From positions 128,177-192,176 of the forward strand of contig NZ_DS989810.1 of the NCBI RefSeq assembly GCF_000155775.1: a DNA stretch of 64,000 bases, in the 5' to 3' direction. Made by a program: the position numbers and the translations under genes. This document shows, piece after piece, positions 18,177 through 28,353 of this stretch. The notes beneath the pieces were generated by a model. It had not been told where the DNA came from. It did no database searches and was given only the letters and a program-made list of their open reading frames with translations. Position 1 is the stretch's first letter. Each line of letters opens with the position of its first letter. The stretch is from Glaciecola sp. HTCC2999 (GTDB taxonomy: Bacteria; Pseudomonadota; Gammaproteobacteria; Enterobacterales; Alteromonadaceae).

Positions 18177-18783
18177 TATACCCCCTATCCTTATTGTCTT
18201 TTATTCAGTTCATGGGAGTACTCGGGCTTTAGCTGAAGCTATCGCCCAAGGCGTCGAGTCTATCGGTGTTGAAGCAATACTACGTCAAGTACCACGAGTT
18301 TCAGATAACATCGGGCAACATCAAGATAGCGTACCCGAGACAGGTGCACCTTATGTCACTATGGATGACTTAGCCCATTGCTCTGGATTAGCATTAGGTA
18401 GCCCAACACGATTTGGCAATATGGCCGCCCCCATGAAATATTTTTTAGACCAAACTGCAACACAATGGCTTAATGGTAGTTTAATCGATAAACCTGCTTG
18501 CGTTTTTACTTCTAGTAGCTCTATGCACGGCGGTCAAGAAGCGACCTTGTTGTCGATGCAAATTCCGCTACTTCATCACGGTATGGTTATTTGTGGACTG
18601 CCCTACTCTAATAGCGCATTACATACCACAGTTACCGGCGGTAGCCCTTATGGTGTAACCCACGTATCAATTGATAACACGCAAACATTATCGACAGATG
18701 AATTGGTGTTAGCGAGATCTCAAGGTGAACGTTTAGCGACTTTGGCTCGTAAATTATATAAAGATGAAGGAAAAAGCCAATGA
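18163..18783 (+). CDS. wrbA: WrbA-type NAD(P)H:quinone oxidoreductase
   Basis: This 206-residue flavodoxin-fold protein binds FMN and reduces quinones by two electrons. The phosphate-binding loop is YSVHGSTRALAEAIAQG; SPTRFGNMAAPMKYFLDQT and TSSSSMHGGQEAT are typical WrbA segments. It is overlapped by arsC upstream and by the DUF2069 gene downstream (4 bp), forming a tight operon arsC-wrbA-DUF2069-lipoprotein. Confidence 0.9.
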   Translation: MSYSNIPPILIVFYSVHGSTRALAEAIAQGVESIGVEAILRQVPRVSDNIGQHQDSVPETGAPYVTMDDLAHCSGLALGSPTRFGNMAAPMKYFLDQTATQWLNGSLIDKPACVFTSSSSMHGGQEATLLSMQIPLLHHGMVICGLPYSNSALHTTVTGGSPYGVTHVSIDNTQTLSTDELVLARSQGERLATLARKLYKDEGKSQ

Positions 18784-19214
18784 TGAAAGACGAAGCCATG
18801 CAACCAAGAACCTCGTTTTATCGCGCCTTAAGTCTTTTGGGTTATCTAGGGTTATTAAGCTGGATGTGTATTTGGTATTTTATATTAGTTGATACCGAGT
18901 ACTCAATGGCGTTTATTGCGATGGTATATATACTACCGTTACTGTTTCCTATGATAGGTATCTTGAAGGGAAAACCTTACACCCATGCCTGGTCATGTTT
19001 TATTGTGTTGTTATATTTAATGCATGGAATTACAGCGTGGTATTCCATTCCAGAACAGTGGTTGTATGCGTGTATCGAAATTATTTTGAGTGTCATCATG
19101 TTTACCGGTTGTAGTATGTATGCCCGTTTACGTGGTCAAGAATTAGGTCATTCATTACCAAAATTAAAACAAGTAATGGATGAAGAAAAACAACGATTTG
19201 AGAGTAAATCATAA
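18780..19214 (+). CDS. DUF2069 small inner-membrane protein
   Basis: This 144-residue protein has four predicted transmembrane helices. The segment GKPYTHAWSCFIVLLYLMHGIT is characteristic of DUF2069, which in gammaproteobacteria usually follows wrbA. Function is unknown. The ATG overlaps the wrbA stop (ATGA); a second ATG at 18783 is equally possible. The stop codon overlaps the start of the next gene by one base. Confidence 0.85.
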   Translation: MMKDEAMQPRTSFYRALSLLGYLGLLSWMCIWYFILVDTEYSMAFIAMVYILPLLFPMIGILKGKPYTHAWSCFIVLLYLMHGITAWYSIPEQWLYACIEIILSVIMFTGCSMYARLRGQELGHSLPKLKQVMDEEKQRFESKS

Positions 19215-21199
19215 TGAAAAGACTATTTATAGCGACATCTGCTGCTGTATTTATCGCTGGTTGTGGTGGAGGTGGTGGTAATTCTCCAGATACTAATCCC
19301 GTTAATCCGTCTACTCCTACATCGCCAACAAGTAATAACATTACTGTCATTGAACAAAGTAATGGTTTTGATTTTTATGGTGATGAAGCGCCGATGGTGG
19401 GTCAAAATTCAGGCTTGGGGATCCACCACCCAACAGCGGCAAAGTTAGTCGATATTAAATGGCAACAAACAAGTGGACCTAGCTTAGATTTAATCGCTGA
19501 TCATACTAATGTGATTGGGTTTACTCCCTCCGTATCAGGTACATATGGCTTTTCAGTAGCTGCTCGACCATGTTCAACTGAACGCAACACCTCATGTGGT
19601 TCGCTGACAACCACGAATATCAGCATCAACGTGTCCAATGCTGAAGAAGTGCAAGCGGCAGTACGGATGGACCACACTGCGGTAGAGCGTGGCAGAGTGT
19701 CTTTTCGTGTTGACCCGGTTGCTAATAAAACGATTCAATCCGTTGAATGGGTTCAGGCCAATGGCGTAAATGATGTAGTTGCAGCAGAACTAGAGGAACA
19801 AGAAAACCGGTTATTTTTTGATGCACCAGAAGTGACACAGGATACGATTCTCAAGTTTACTGCCAATGTTACCTTTACAGATAACACGACATATTCTGAT
19901 GATGTGTATTTAAGTGTTCGTAATTCAGAAATTGATGAAGAAGACGGTTATTTTCCACGCTATTCTGAGAATATAGTGAGTGAGAATATGTTCGCCTTTA
20001 ACTCTGACTCTAATTATAAGTCGGCTATTGAACGTTGCGTCTATACTAACCAAATTAATCGCTCTTGTGATTTTTCAGAGTTACCCTTAATTGGTATGGA
20101 TACGATGGATCCCACCGTGGAAGATATTATGGATCGCGTCTTAGTTTCACACCAATGGATGGGTGAACGTTTTAAAGACTATCTCACTAATTCAGTAGTA
20201 GGACCCGATATGCTTCGTCTACTTAGAGGCGTGACGGCTATCGTCATTTCCTATGAAGTGCGACCTTCTTTTTATTGGGCGGTAACGGGGGCGATTTATC
20301 TGGATGCAGATAACTTTTGGGTCACCCCTTTAGAACGTGACACCTTGAATGAAATACCTGATTATCGTTCTGGATTTGGGTCAGATTTACAATTTATTAT
20401 GCCCTGGCGGTATGTTAAAGATGATAACTACTATCCAGCAGGACGTTTTCCAGTAGCCGATCGCTTAACCCGTACTTTTGCTGATGTAGAAGCTGATATA
20501 TCTTGGTTGATGTATCATGAACTAGGACATGCGAATGATTTTTTCCCACCCGCTTCTTGGGGACAGCTTTCGTTAAATAGAAGTCCACTGGAAACGATTA
20601 ATTTAAGCTCCATGGCGCCTGACTCAGACGACTTAGATAGTACGTTTCCTTTGCGATCAGATGAGATGCATGCATTAGCTAAAGTCAATTTTGGGGGCGA
20701 TGACGCTACGCTAGCACAAAAAAATGTGACCCCTGATGATGTAGTCAACCTATTTACACCTGACGTTTCAACAGGTTTTTATAACTATTATACGACCCGT
20801 GAAGACTACGCGACGCTATTTGAGAAATTCATGATGAAGTATCGCTTAGATGCTGATTCGGATATAGCGATTGTTGCTCGGAATGATAATCCTGATTATT
20901 TAGTCTCTTGGGGACAGCGTAATCGCTTTAATGAACCTGCATTACAACAGCGAGTCCTCTTTACTGTTAATCGAGTATTACCTGAAATAGATGCTAGATC
21001 GATTCAAATGACATTACCTGCACCACAATTAATGCGCGAGGATGTCTCGTGGTTTGATAATTTAAGTTTAGGCACTGCCGCCAAGCCGCAAAAGCAACAT
21101 AATGCCCTTTCTGTATGGCAAGATGATGCGTTAAAAATGCAGCAAATACAGCGTGATATTCGTATCCCCTATTTGCATAAAGACAGTAACTTACAATAA
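19214..21199 (+). CDS. Large lipoprotein with HELGH zinc-metallopeptidase motif
   Basis: This 661-residue protein has a lipoprotein signal with Cys17 in IAGC, followed by a Gly-rich and Pro/Thr/Ser-rich linker. An immunoglobulin-like beta region (about residues 45-240) contains an SGTYGFSVAA strand. The C-terminal half has YHELGHANDF with HELGH at 435-439, a zincin HExxH motif; a downstream REDYATLFEKFMM offers a glutamate as third ligand, as in gluzincins. It is probably an outer-membrane-anchored protease or peptidase-like protein. I do not recognise the family by name. It is fourth in the arsC-wrbA-DUF2069 run. Confidence 0.75.
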   Translation: MKRLFIATSAAVFIAGCGGGGGNSPDTNPVNPSTPTSPTSNNITVIEQSNGFDFYGDEAPMVGQNSGLGIHHPTAAKLVDIKWQQTSGPSLDLIADHTNVIGFTPSVSGTYGFSVAARPCSTERNTSCGSLTTTNISINVSNAEEVQAAVRMDHTAVERGRVSFRVDPVANKTIQSVEWVQANGVNDVVAAELEEQENRLFFDAPEVTQDTILKFTANVTFTDNTTYSDDVYLSVRNSEIDEEDGYFPRYSENIVSENMFAFNSDSNYKSAIERCVYTNQINRSCDFSELPLIGMDTMDPTVEDIMDRVLVSHQWMGERFKDYLTNSVVGPDMLRLLRGVTAIVISYEVRPSFYWAVTGAIYLDADNFWVTPLERDTLNEIPDYRSGFGSDLQFIMPWRYVKDDNYYPAGRFPVADRLTRTFADVEADISWLMYHELGHANDFFPPASWGQLSLNRSPLETINLSSMAPDSDDLDSTFPLRSDEMHALAKVNFGGDDATLAQKNVTPDDVVNLFTPDVSTGFYNYYTTREDYATLFEKFMMKYRLDADSDIAIVARNDNPDYLVSWGQRNRFNEPALQQRVLFTVNRVLPEIDARSIQMTLPAPQLMREDVSWFDNLSLGTAAKPQKQHNALSVWQDDALKMQQIQRDIRIPYLHKDSNLQ

Positions 21200-21242
21200 C
21201 AACATAGATTAATCAGTATGTCCTACACATTGAATAAACAGT

Positions 21243-21983
21243 TTAAATGTGTAGGACTTTTTTGATCAGGGGGATCGTAATAGCTTGTTGATGGGATAGT
21301 GATACTTTATCTAATTCATCTATCACACGCTGAATCGACGAAAAATCTCGTGTTGAAAATTTCAATAAGTAACTAATTGCATTCATTTGCATATTCAGCC
21401 CTTTTGTTTGCACATAGGATGTTACTGCCTGAAGTAAACCATCATCTGTCAATGGGTGGATATGGTAAACCTGCCCCCAAGTTAATCGGGAGCGTAAATC
21501 AGGCAAACAAAAATCATGATGTGCTGGACCCAATGCGCTGGTTAGCACCATGGCACAAGCTGATTCTATACAGCGATTGATTAAATCGAAAAGTGCAATT
21601 TCCAAATCTTTATTGCCAGCCACCACATGCATATTATCCACAACTAATAATGCATGCGCTTCATAACCGGCTAACATATCACTCATTAATGTTTCACTAT
21701 GTATGTCAGAACTAGCTTGATACGCAGTAAGTATTTCTGGAGCAAATAGTAAACTCAAATCTAAATAATAGGCACTGATACTCTGACTAATCGCATGTTG
21801 ATAAGCGGCAGTCGCTAAATGAGTTTTACCTGAGTGATGTGCACCATGCACCATTAATAAAGCATTCTTGCTAGACAATGTATTAATTTGTAACAACGCA
21901 TCTTTTAAGAGTAAATTATCTTCAAAAATAAAACTGTCTAATGTTTGTTTACTTGGTAGCGCTAATGGTAATGGTAATTGCAT
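21243..21983 (-). CDS. hda: DnaA regulatory inactivator Hda
   Basis: This 246-residue AAA+ protein resembles DnaA domain III. It begins with a beta-clamp-binding motif QLPLPL (2-7) and has a P-loop GAHHSGKT (47-54) and a Walker B LLVVDNMHVV. With the DNA-loaded clamp, Hda stimulates ATP hydrolysis by DnaA and so limits re-initiation. E. coli Hda has 233 residues and lies between arsC (yfgD) and purM, the same neighbourhood. It is 3 bp after the DUF2066 gene. Confidence 0.93.
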   Translation of the reverse strand: MQLPLPLALPSKQTLDSFIFEDNLLLKDALLQINTLSSKNALLMVHGAHHSGKTHLATAAYQHAISQSISAYYLDLSLLFAPEILTAYQASSDIHSETLMSDMLAGYEAHALLVVDNMHVVAGNKDLEIALFDLINRCIESACAMVLTSALGPAHHDFCLPDLRSRLTWGQVYHIHPLTDDGLLQAVTSYVQTKGLNMQMNAISYLLKFSTRDFSSIQRVIDELDKVSLSHQQAITIPLIKKVLHI

Positions 21984-21986
21984 AAG

Positions 21987-23060
21987 TTAACGCCACACAT
22001 ATGAGTATTTGATTGAGGTATCAAGATGACTATCATTACCAATACGATTGAAATTATCCATTCCATTATCAAGCGTTGTGTGTGCGACCAGTTTATTACC
22101 ATTTGACAAAATTTGGTGCAATTGTTCAGGCGTGCCTATCAACTTAATATTAAAGGTACTGGTATCGGTGCTTTGTCCAGTAAGCTCCACTTTTTCAACA
22201 ATCGATAATGACGTTAAATAGTTCTCAATTTCAGACAACACAATAATATCGTTAACACCACTTATATTAATTTCAAGCTGGATCTGGGTATTATCAACAA
22301 AACGAGTCGTATCTAACGCATATTTTTCTGCTTGAAACTGGGCGTATTCATTCACAAACTGTTGGATCAGTTGTGCTTTATCACTACCCGTTAATTGTTG
22401 TAATCGAAGGGCTGCATCTGATTTAACGAAATAATCCAACACCCATGAATTAGGCCTTGTCTCAACTAATCGAACTCCTATCGTATAAGGCGTGTTATAG
22501 CGGATGGCTCCTTCATGTAAGGTATCAACAAATTGTCCCCAAATATCAATTTCTGATACTAAATTGATATCGATAATATCCATTAATGGTAAATCTAATC
22601 TGATACCGCGATTAAATAGATGCTGGTTCAGAATCTCTTTGGTATCAGTCTCGATGGAATCTGTCAGAATAATGCGCTCTTTACTTGCGTATGATTGTTC
22701 AATAAACCACAACAATGCTTCTGGACGTTGAGCACCCCAAAGTGGTAGCCCATTTCGTTTAATCCAACGTTCAAGCAGTTCCTGATTAAAAATAACTAAA
22801 AGTTGATTAGCCTGATTTTCAACAAATTCAGTAGATGTTACAAATTTAATGGCGTTACCAAGCAACTTCTCATACTCTGGATGCTGTGAAAACGATTGGT
22901 CACCTGTTAATTTGATTAATACTTGATGCAATGCAGTTCGGTAAGCGTTTTGCTGAGAACGCGAATCTTGAGAAATTAGAGGAACCACAGCTTTATTTAA
23001 TTCATCAATAGTGCCCGCACTGAGCTGTGATTGAACAAAAACAAACCAATCATCAGGCAA
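21987..23060 (-). CDS. DUF2066 protein, signal peptide displaced to another frame
   Basis: The readable frame starts at TTG 23060 and gives 357 residues typical of DUF2066 (RTALHQVLIKLTGDQ; NGLPLWGAQRPEALLW). DUF2066 proteins are normally exported, but this frame has no credible signal peptide. In the next frame, from TTG 23095 with AGGA about 12 nt upstream, there is a near-ideal signal sequence: HR, then hydrophobic LFTQIFCLMIGLFLF, then a VRA cleavage site, after which that frame stops. A 1- or 2-nt indel near 22995-23035, perhaps in a run of five T, would restore one protein. It is either a sequencing error or a genuine frameshift. It precedes hda by 3 bp. Function unknown. Confidence 0.75.
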   Translation of the reverse strand: MPDDWFVFVQSQLSAGTIDELNKAVVPLISQDSRSQQNAYRTALHQVLIKLTGDQSFSQHPEYEKLLGNAIKFVTSTEFVENQANQLLVIFNQELLERWIKRNGLPLWGAQRPEALLWFIEQSYASKERIILTDSIETDTKEILNQHLFNRGIRLDLPLMDIIDINLVSEIDIWGQFVDTLHEGAIRYNTPYTIGVRLVETRPNSWVLDYFVKSDAALRLQQLTGSDKAQLIQQFVNEYAQFQAEKYALDTTRFVDNTQIQLEINISGVNDIIVLSEIENYLTSLSIVEKVELTGQSTDTSTFNIKLIGTPEQLHQILSNGNKLVAHTTLDNGMDNFNRIGNDSHLDTSIKYSYVWR

Positions 23061-23250
23061 AATATTTGGGTAAACAAGCGGTGTATGTTTAGCAAAATGA
23101 AGGACTATCCTATCTTTTAAAAAATTCTTTATACTTATATAGTGATATTGTGCGCTAAATCAAAGTATAATGCATGAATTATATGGAATTTAAACATTAT
23201 TTGCTTCAATTTTGGAAGAGCATCCTTTTAAACCACTTTCGAGAATACCC

Positions 23251-24288
23251 GTGACCAAATCTACCGAATCCCTTAGTTATAAAGATTCCGGCGTCGACAT
23301 TGATGCAGGAAACGAGCTTGTTGAACGTATTAAATCTGTGACTAAACGTACACATCGACCTGAAGTCAAAGGTGGCTTAGGTGGTTTTGGTGCTTTATGT
23401 TCATTACCCTCCAAGTATAAAAATCCTTTATTAGTGTCTGGTACAGACGGTGTCGGCACAAAACTGCGCCTGGCAATGGATTGTAACCAGCATGATGGCA
23501 TTGGTATTGATTTAGTTGCTATGTGCGTTAATGATCTCATTGTTCAAGGTGCAGAGCCTTTATTCTTCTTAGATTATTATGCGACCGGTAAATTAGATGT
23601 CGATGTTGCTGTTGAAGTCGTTAGCGGTATTGGTAAAGGTTGTGAACTATCTGGTTGTGCGCTTATTGGTGGTGAAACCGCTGAAATGCCTGGGATGTAT
23701 CACGGATCTGATTACGATGTAGCTGGCTTTTGTGTCGGTGTTGTAGAAGCTGAAGATGCTATTGATGGTAGTCAAGTTGCTGCTGGTGATGCATTAATCG
23801 CACTTGGCTCATCAGGGCCTCATTCCAATGGTTTTTCTTTGATTCGAAAAATCATCGAAGTTAGCGGTGCAGATATTACTGAACAACTTGGTAGTTCATC
23901 GATTCAAGAACAACTTCTTACCCCTACTCGCATCTATGTAAAATCGGTATTGTCGTTACTTGAAACAGTCAAAGTCAATGCAATATCACACATTACCGGT
24001 GGTGGTTTTTGGGAAAACATTCCGCGCGTCCTACCAGATACAATGCAAGCGAATATTGATAAATCTTCTTGGCAATGGCCTGATATCTTTAATTGGTTAC
24101 AGAGCCAAGGTAATGTCACTGAACATGAAATGTATCGCACATTTAACTGTGGTGTTGGTTTAATTATCGCGCTACCACAAGATAGTGTGAACCAAGCACT
24201 TAGTATATTAAATGATGCGGGTGAAAACGCTTGGGTTATAGGTGAAGTTGCTGATAAATCTGGCACTGAATCTGTCGTCATTGCTTAG
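23251..24288 (+). CDS. purM: Phosphoribosylformylglycinamidine cyclo-ligase
   Basis: This 345-residue AIR synthase closes the imidazole ring of purines using ATP. It shows [13 protein letters not shown] at the start, [21 protein letters not shown] and the [11 protein letters not shown] motif. GTG at 23251 is chosen because the family begins just there; a TTG at 23212 would add 13 residues. purN follows after 21 bp, as in E. coli. Confidence 0.96.
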   Translation: MTKSTESLSYKDSGVDIDAGNELVERIKSVTKRTHRPEVKGGLGGFGALCSLPSKYKNPLLVSGTDGVGTKLRLAMDCNQHDGIGIDLVAMCVNDLIVQGAEPLFFLDYYATGKLDVDVAVEVVSGIGKGCELSGCALIGGETAEMPGMYHGSDYDVAGFCVGVVEAEDAIDGSQVAAGDALIALGSSGPHSNGFSLIRKIIEVSGADITEQLGSSSIQEQLLTPTRIYVKSVLSLLETVKVNAISHITGGGFWENIPRVLPDTMQANIDKSSWQWPDIFNWLQSQGNVTEHEMYRTFNCGVGLIIALPQDSVNQALSILNDAGENAWVIGEVADKSGTESVVIA

Positions 24289-24309
24289 TTAACGTATTAG
24301 AGAATAGAT

Positions 24310-24954
24310 ATGAAACGCATTGTCGTAATGATTTCAGGCTCTGGCAGTAACCTGCAGACATTGATTGAGCAAATTCATCTAACCGATGTTGATGCTGAAA
24401 TTGTTGGGGTGATTGCTAATAAACCTGATGCTTACGGATTAACTCGGGCAGAAAATGCAGGTATTGCAAATGTCTGTGTAGACAGTTCGTTATACGCAAA
24501 TGATCGTGTTGCTTATGACCAATTATTGATTAGTACTATCGAGCAGTACCAACCTGATCTGATCGTTTTAGCCGGTTTTATGCGTATTTTAACCGATGAA
24601 TTTGTTACGCATTATTTAGGCCAGCTAATCAATATTCATCCCTCGCTATTACCCAAATATAAAGGGTTGAACACGCATCAAAGAGCGATGGATAACGGTG
24701 ATTCTGAGCATGGTGTTTCGGTTCATTTTGTGACACCTGAGTTGGACGATGGACCTGTTATTTTGCAAGCTAAGGTCCCTATTTTCTCCGATGACGATGC
24801 CGATATGCTTGCACAGCGAGTACAAGTTCAAGAACATCACATTTACCCTTTAGTGGTTAAATGGTTTGTAGAAGGTCGCTTATTAATGCGTTCAGGTAAA
24901 GCTGTTATGGATGACCAATGTCTTGGTCCAAATGGATTTGCCTCTGATGAGTAG
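24310..24954 (+). CDS. purN: Phosphoribosylglycinamide formyltransferase
   Basis: This 214-residue GAR transformylase transfers a formyl group from N10-formyl-THF to GAR. It has VMISGSGSNLQTLI, the VLAGFMRIL segment, the catalytic triad region NIHPSLLPKYKG, and HFVTPELDDGP. Length matches E. coli (212). It forms an operon with purM and overlaps the DUF3108 gene by 8 bp. Confidence 0.96.
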   Translation: MKRIVVMISGSGSNLQTLIEQIHLTDVDAEIVGVIANKPDAYGLTRAENAGIANVCVDSSLYANDRVAYDQLLISTIEQYQPDLIVLAGFMRILTDEFVTHYLGQLINIHPSLLPKYKGLNTHQRAMDNGDSEHGVSVHFVTPELDDGPVILQAKVPIFSDDDADMLAQRVQVQEHHIYPLVVKWFVEGRLLMRSGKAVMDDQCLGPNGFASDE

Positions 24955-25711
24955 CTTAAGTTCGGGCCTGACTAGATATCTATTCATTTTATTAATGTTC
25001 ATGGTATGTTTATCGCCCGTTTCTAATGCACAACAACTCATCCATAACCAATATGTACTGACTCCGTTCGAATCTCAATTTGTAGCATTAAGAGAAGGTA
25101 AACCTATTGGTCACGCTAGACTTATTTTCAGTCAACTGCCGAATAAGCTTTGGCAATTAGAATATGAGTCCAAAATATCAAAATATTTCTTAACTGATAA
25201 ACGCAATGAAACAACGCGTTATTTACAAATGAATGCGACTGATTCACAGTCCCTCCCCTTATTACCTATTAGTTATGTGTATCACAGATCGGGTACCGGC
25301 CCTGATAAAGTAATGAGCATTACATTTGATCATGACAATAATCAGTATATGACTTCGACACCGATAGATGATGAAGTATTATTCCCGCTTAATTTGCATT
25401 TTGATAATCAATTATTTCGTATAGATGTACCCTATCAACTGTCTCAAGGTAAGACAGAATTTAATTATCAATTCATTAATAACAGAGGGCAAACTCGAAT
25501 ATACGACATGCAAGTTATCACCTCTGATACACTTGATTTGCCGATTGGCTCTGTTGAAGCTATTAAAGTCATGATTCGACGCACTTCTTCATCGAGACAA
25601 ACTTTCGCTTGGTTTGCTCCTTCATTAAATTATCATTTAGTTCGCCTCCAACAGTTCAAAAATGAACAAGAACAAGGTGAAATTCAATTGCGAGTGCATA
25701 AGTCACTTTAA
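24947..25711 (+). CDS. DUF3108 periplasmic protein
   Basis: This protein of about 254 residues has a signal peptide (hydrophobic LFILLMFMVCLSPVSNA) and a beta-rich body starting FESQFVALREGKPIGHARL, typical of DUF3108 proteins downstream of purMN in this order of bacteria. Function is unknown. The start is uncertain among ATGs at 24911, 24932 and 24947; the last gives the most natural signal peptide and overlaps the purN stop. Confidence 0.8.
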   Translation: MSSLSSGLTRYLFILLMFMVCLSPVSNAQQLIHNQYVLTPFESQFVALREGKPIGHARLIFSQLPNKLWQLEYESKISKYFLTDKRNETTRYLQMNATDSQSLPLLPISYVYHRSGTGPDKVMSITFDHDNNQYMTSTPIDDEVLFPLNLHFDNQLFRIDVPYQLSQGKTEFNYQFINNRGQTRIYDMQVITSDTLDLPIGSVEAIKVMIRRTSSSRQTFAWFAPSLNYHLVRLQQFKNEQEQGEIQLRVHKSL

Positions 25712-25722
25712 CCGTCCTCATC

Positions 25723-25750
25723 GCCACATTTTTTACAGTGGCAAATTTTT
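25723..25750 (+). terminator. Weak Rho-independent terminator after DUF3108
   Basis: GCCAC (25723-25727) can pair with GTGGC (25738-25742) around a 10-nt loop, followed by AAATTTTT. The stem is only 5 bp, so the terminator is weak or partial. Confidence 0.4.
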
Positions 25751-25795
25751 CGATTCTATTATTGCTATTTGTTCATTTTTTGTTATCTTCTAATC

Positions 25796-25806
25796 TGGTC
25801 TGACCA
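25796..25806. promoter_or_regulatory. FadR-type operator in the fadE leader
   Basis: TGGTCTGACCA is a perfect 11-bp palindrome (central base T) that matches the core of the E. coli FadR consensus (TGGTCNGACC). It sits 5 bp before the GGAGTG ribosome binding site of fadE, downstream of a likely promoter. Long-chain acyl-CoA releases FadR from such sites, so fadE would be induced by fatty acids. No fadR gene lies in the window. Confidence 0.75.
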
Positions 25807-25819
25807 TCAAGGAGTGGCA

Positions 25820-28285
25820 ATGAGTTTTACGTATTTTATGATCACAATAATCGCTATATTATTCTGCGTATATAAACGTTGGAGTATGATTAAGTCGGTT
25901 ATTATTTTAACGAGCATTTATTTAATAGGCGCACTCTCAGGTGATGTTTCCCTTGTCGCTGTTCTTGCAGTCTCTCTAGTTGCCGGATTCTTTGGTCAAA
26001 CACGTTATCGTCAACGGTTTATCACCCCATCATTACTCAAATTTTACAAACAAGTTAGTCCTGAGATGTCCAATACCGAACAAGAAGCTATTGATGCCGG
26101 TACTGTTTGGTGGGATGGCGAATTATTTAGTGGGCAACCGGATTGGGAAAAATTGCATGCTATTGGAAAACCAACACTCACCGCTGAAGAACAAGATTTT
26201 CTTGATGGTCCAGTAGAAACGGTTTGTTTGATGGTAGATGAGTGGCAAATTAATCATAAAGATGCCGATCTATCACCGGAAATTTGGCAATATCTAAAAG
26301 ATAATAAGTTTTTTGCTATGATCATCAAACGCCAATTCGGTGGTCTTGAATTTTCTGCTTACGCTCAGTCTCGAGTATTACAAAAACTTTCTGGTGTGTC
26401 GGCGGTATTATCAACTACCGTAGGTGTACCCAATTCTCTGGGGCCAGGTGAATTATTACAGCATTATGGCACCCCAGCCCAGCAAGAATATTATTTACCA
26501 CGTTTAGCTGTAGGTGAAGAGATCCCATGTTTTGCGTTAACAAGTCCTGAAGCAGGCTCTGATGCCGGATCGATCACTGATAAAGGCATTGTCTGTAAAG
26601 GTCTATGGGAAGGTCAAGAAGTGACAGGCATTAAACTAACCTTCAATAAACGCTATATAACCCTTGCTCCTGTTGCCACAGTGATTGGTTTAGCTTTCAA
26701 ATTATATGATCCTGAACAGCTTATCTCAAATGAACCAGATTTAGGTATCACTTGCGCTCTACTCCCCAGAGATACTGAAGGCTTAAATATTGGTAATCGA
26801 CATTTTCCGTTAAACGTACCGTTCCAAAATGGCCCGCTCAGTGGAGAAGATATTTTTGTGCCTCTTGACTATATTATTGGAGGTGCTGAAATGGCGGGTA
26901 AAGGTTGGCGTATGCTAATGGAATGTCTATCTGTAGGCCGTTGCATTACATTGCCTTCTGCAGCCGCTGGTGGAGCAAAATCTGTTGCGCTTTCAACCGG
27001 TGCTTATGCACGTATCCGTCGTCAATTCAAAATGCCCATCAGCAAAATGGAAGGTGTGGAGGAAATGCTGGCGCGAATTGGTGGCAGTACTTACATGATG
27101 GATGCCGTTACAAGTCTATCCACCACAGCAGTTGATTTAGGTGAAAAACCATCAGTCATTTCTGCAATTTGTAAATATCACCTAACTGAACGTATGCGGA
27201 CCGTCATTAATGATGCGATGGATGTACATGGCGGTAAAGGCATTATGTTAGGGCCGAATAATTACTTAGGAAGAGGTTATCAAGCCGTTCCGGTATCGAT
27301 TACTGTAGAAGGCGCTAACATACTGACACGTAATATGATGATCTTTGGTCAAGGTGCGATGCGTTGTCACCCTTTTGTTTTAGCTGAAATAAAAGCGGCA
27401 GCGAATAGTGATCCCGACACAGCATTGATTGAATTTGATAAGGCAGTTTTCGGCCATATTGGCTTCGCTTTATCTAGCTTTGTGAAAAGCACATGGTTTA
27501 CGTTAACGTCTGGTCATTTTTCTCAAACTCCGTTTACTGACTCTACTAAGCGCTATTATCAATTATTAAGTGGATACAGTGCGAATCTTGCATTGATGAC
27601 GGATATTTCAATGGGTGTTCTGGGCGGCAGTTTAAAGCGTCGAGAACGTTTATCGGCAAGACTCGGGGATGTGTTGAGTCAGTTATACTTGGCTTCAGCT
27701 GTACTCAAACGCTTTAACGATGAAGGCAGACTTTCTGAGCATGAACCTCTAATGCACTGGGCGATGCAAGATGCCTTAGCACAAATAGAAATTGCCATTG
27801 ATGCATTTATTAATAATTTTCCAGTACGTTCTGTAAAGTGGATGCTTCGTTTGATTGTGCAACCTCTGGGTAAAACCAGAAAAGCGCCAAATGACAAATT
27901 AGAACACGCTATAGCGCACATATTACAATCACCTTGTGAAGCCCGCACACTGTTAGGAACAGGTCAGTTCACTCGCGAAGTGCCAGGTAATTTATTAGGT
28001 GATTTAGAGCGAACATTAAAAAATGTCGTTGCAGCAGAGCCCATTTTTGAACGAATTTGTCGTACCTATAATGAAAAACGTGCTTTTACTCAATTAGATG
28101 TGTTAGCACAGCGTGCTCTGACAGATGATATTATCAATGAAACAGAAGCTCAGTTATTAATTAACACTGAAGCAGGTCGGTTACGCACCATTAGCGTTGA
28201 TGATTTCGCGCCCGAGGAGCTAGTCGCTCATTATCAAATTGAAGAACATCAATCCGTTAATACAATTAGCAACCAAGCTTCTTGA
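25820..28285 (+). CDS. fadE: Acyl-CoA dehydrogenase FadE
   Basis: This 821-residue FAD enzyme performs the first oxidation of fatty-acyl-CoA in beta-oxidation. Two N-terminal hydrophobic helices (about residues 3-60) anchor it to the membrane, as in E. coli FadE (814). Signatures include [14 protein letters not shown] (FAD/substrate), [13 protein letters not shown] and [22 protein letters not shown] 25820 follows GGAGTG; a longer frame from 25769 would override the FadR site and ribosome binding site. An IS element occupies its terminator. Confidence 0.96.
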   Translation: MSFTYFMITIIAILFCVYKRWSMIKSVIILTSIYLIGALSGDVSLVAVLAVSLVAGFFGQTRYRQRFITPSLLKFYKQVSPEMSNTEQEAIDAGTVWWDGELFSGQPDWEKLHAIGKPTLTAEEQDFLDGPVETVCLMVDEWQINHKDADLSPEIWQYLKDNKFFAMIIKRQFGGLEFSAYAQSRVLQKLSGVSAVLSTTVGVPNSLGPGELLQHYGTPAQQEYYLPRLAVGEEIPCFALTSPEAGSDAGSITDKGIVCKGLWEGQEVTGIKLTFNKRYITLAPVATVIGLAFKLYDPEQLISNEPDLGITCALLPRDTEGLNIGNRHFPLNVPFQNGPLSGEDIFVPLDYIIGGAEMAGKGWRMLMECLSVGRCITLPSAAAGGAKSVALSTGAYARIRRQFKMPISKMEGVEEMLARIGGSTYMMDAVTSLSTTAVDLGEKPSVISAICKYHLTERMRTVINDAMDVHGGKGIMLGPNNYLGRGYQAVPVSITVEGANILTRNMMIFGQGAMRCHPFVLAEIKAAANSDPDTALIEFDKAVFGHIGFALSSFVKSTWFTLTSGHFSQTPFTDSTKRYYQLLSGYSANLALMTDISMGVLGGSLKRRERLSARLGDVLSQLYLASAVLKRFNDEGRLSEHEPLMHWAMQDALAQIEIAIDAFINNFPVRSVKWMLRLIVQPLGKTRKAPNDKLEHAIAHILQSPCEARTLLGTGQFTREVPGNLLGDLERTLKNVVAAEPIFERICRTYNEKRAFTQLDVLAQRALTDDIINETEAQLLINTEAGRLRTISVDDFAPEELVAHYQIEEHQSVNTISNQAS

Positions 28286-28299
28286 AATATAGTAAATAA

Positions 28300-28312
28300 A
28301 AAAGCTGAACAC
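28300..28312 (+). terminator. Left arm of the fadE terminator, split by an IS
   Basis: AAAAGCTGAACAC here is exactly complementary to GTGTTCAGCTTTT at 29755-29767, on the other side of the insertion element. Removing the IS and one copy of its AAG duplication rebuilds a 13-bp hairpin with a 10-nt loop and a T-rich tail, 14 bp after the fadE stop. This is the original Rho-independent terminator of fadE. Confidence 0.8.
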
Positions 28313-28320
28313 CCTGTTTA

Positions 28321-28323
28321 AAG
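28321..28323. repeat. Target-site duplication AAG, left copy
   Basis: AAG lies immediately outside the left inverted repeat and recurs at 29753-29755 immediately outside the right one. A 3-bp duplication is usual for IS3-family transposition. Confidence 0.7.
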
Positions 28324-28353
28324 TGAAGTGACCCCTTAAACTTGGACACTTTA

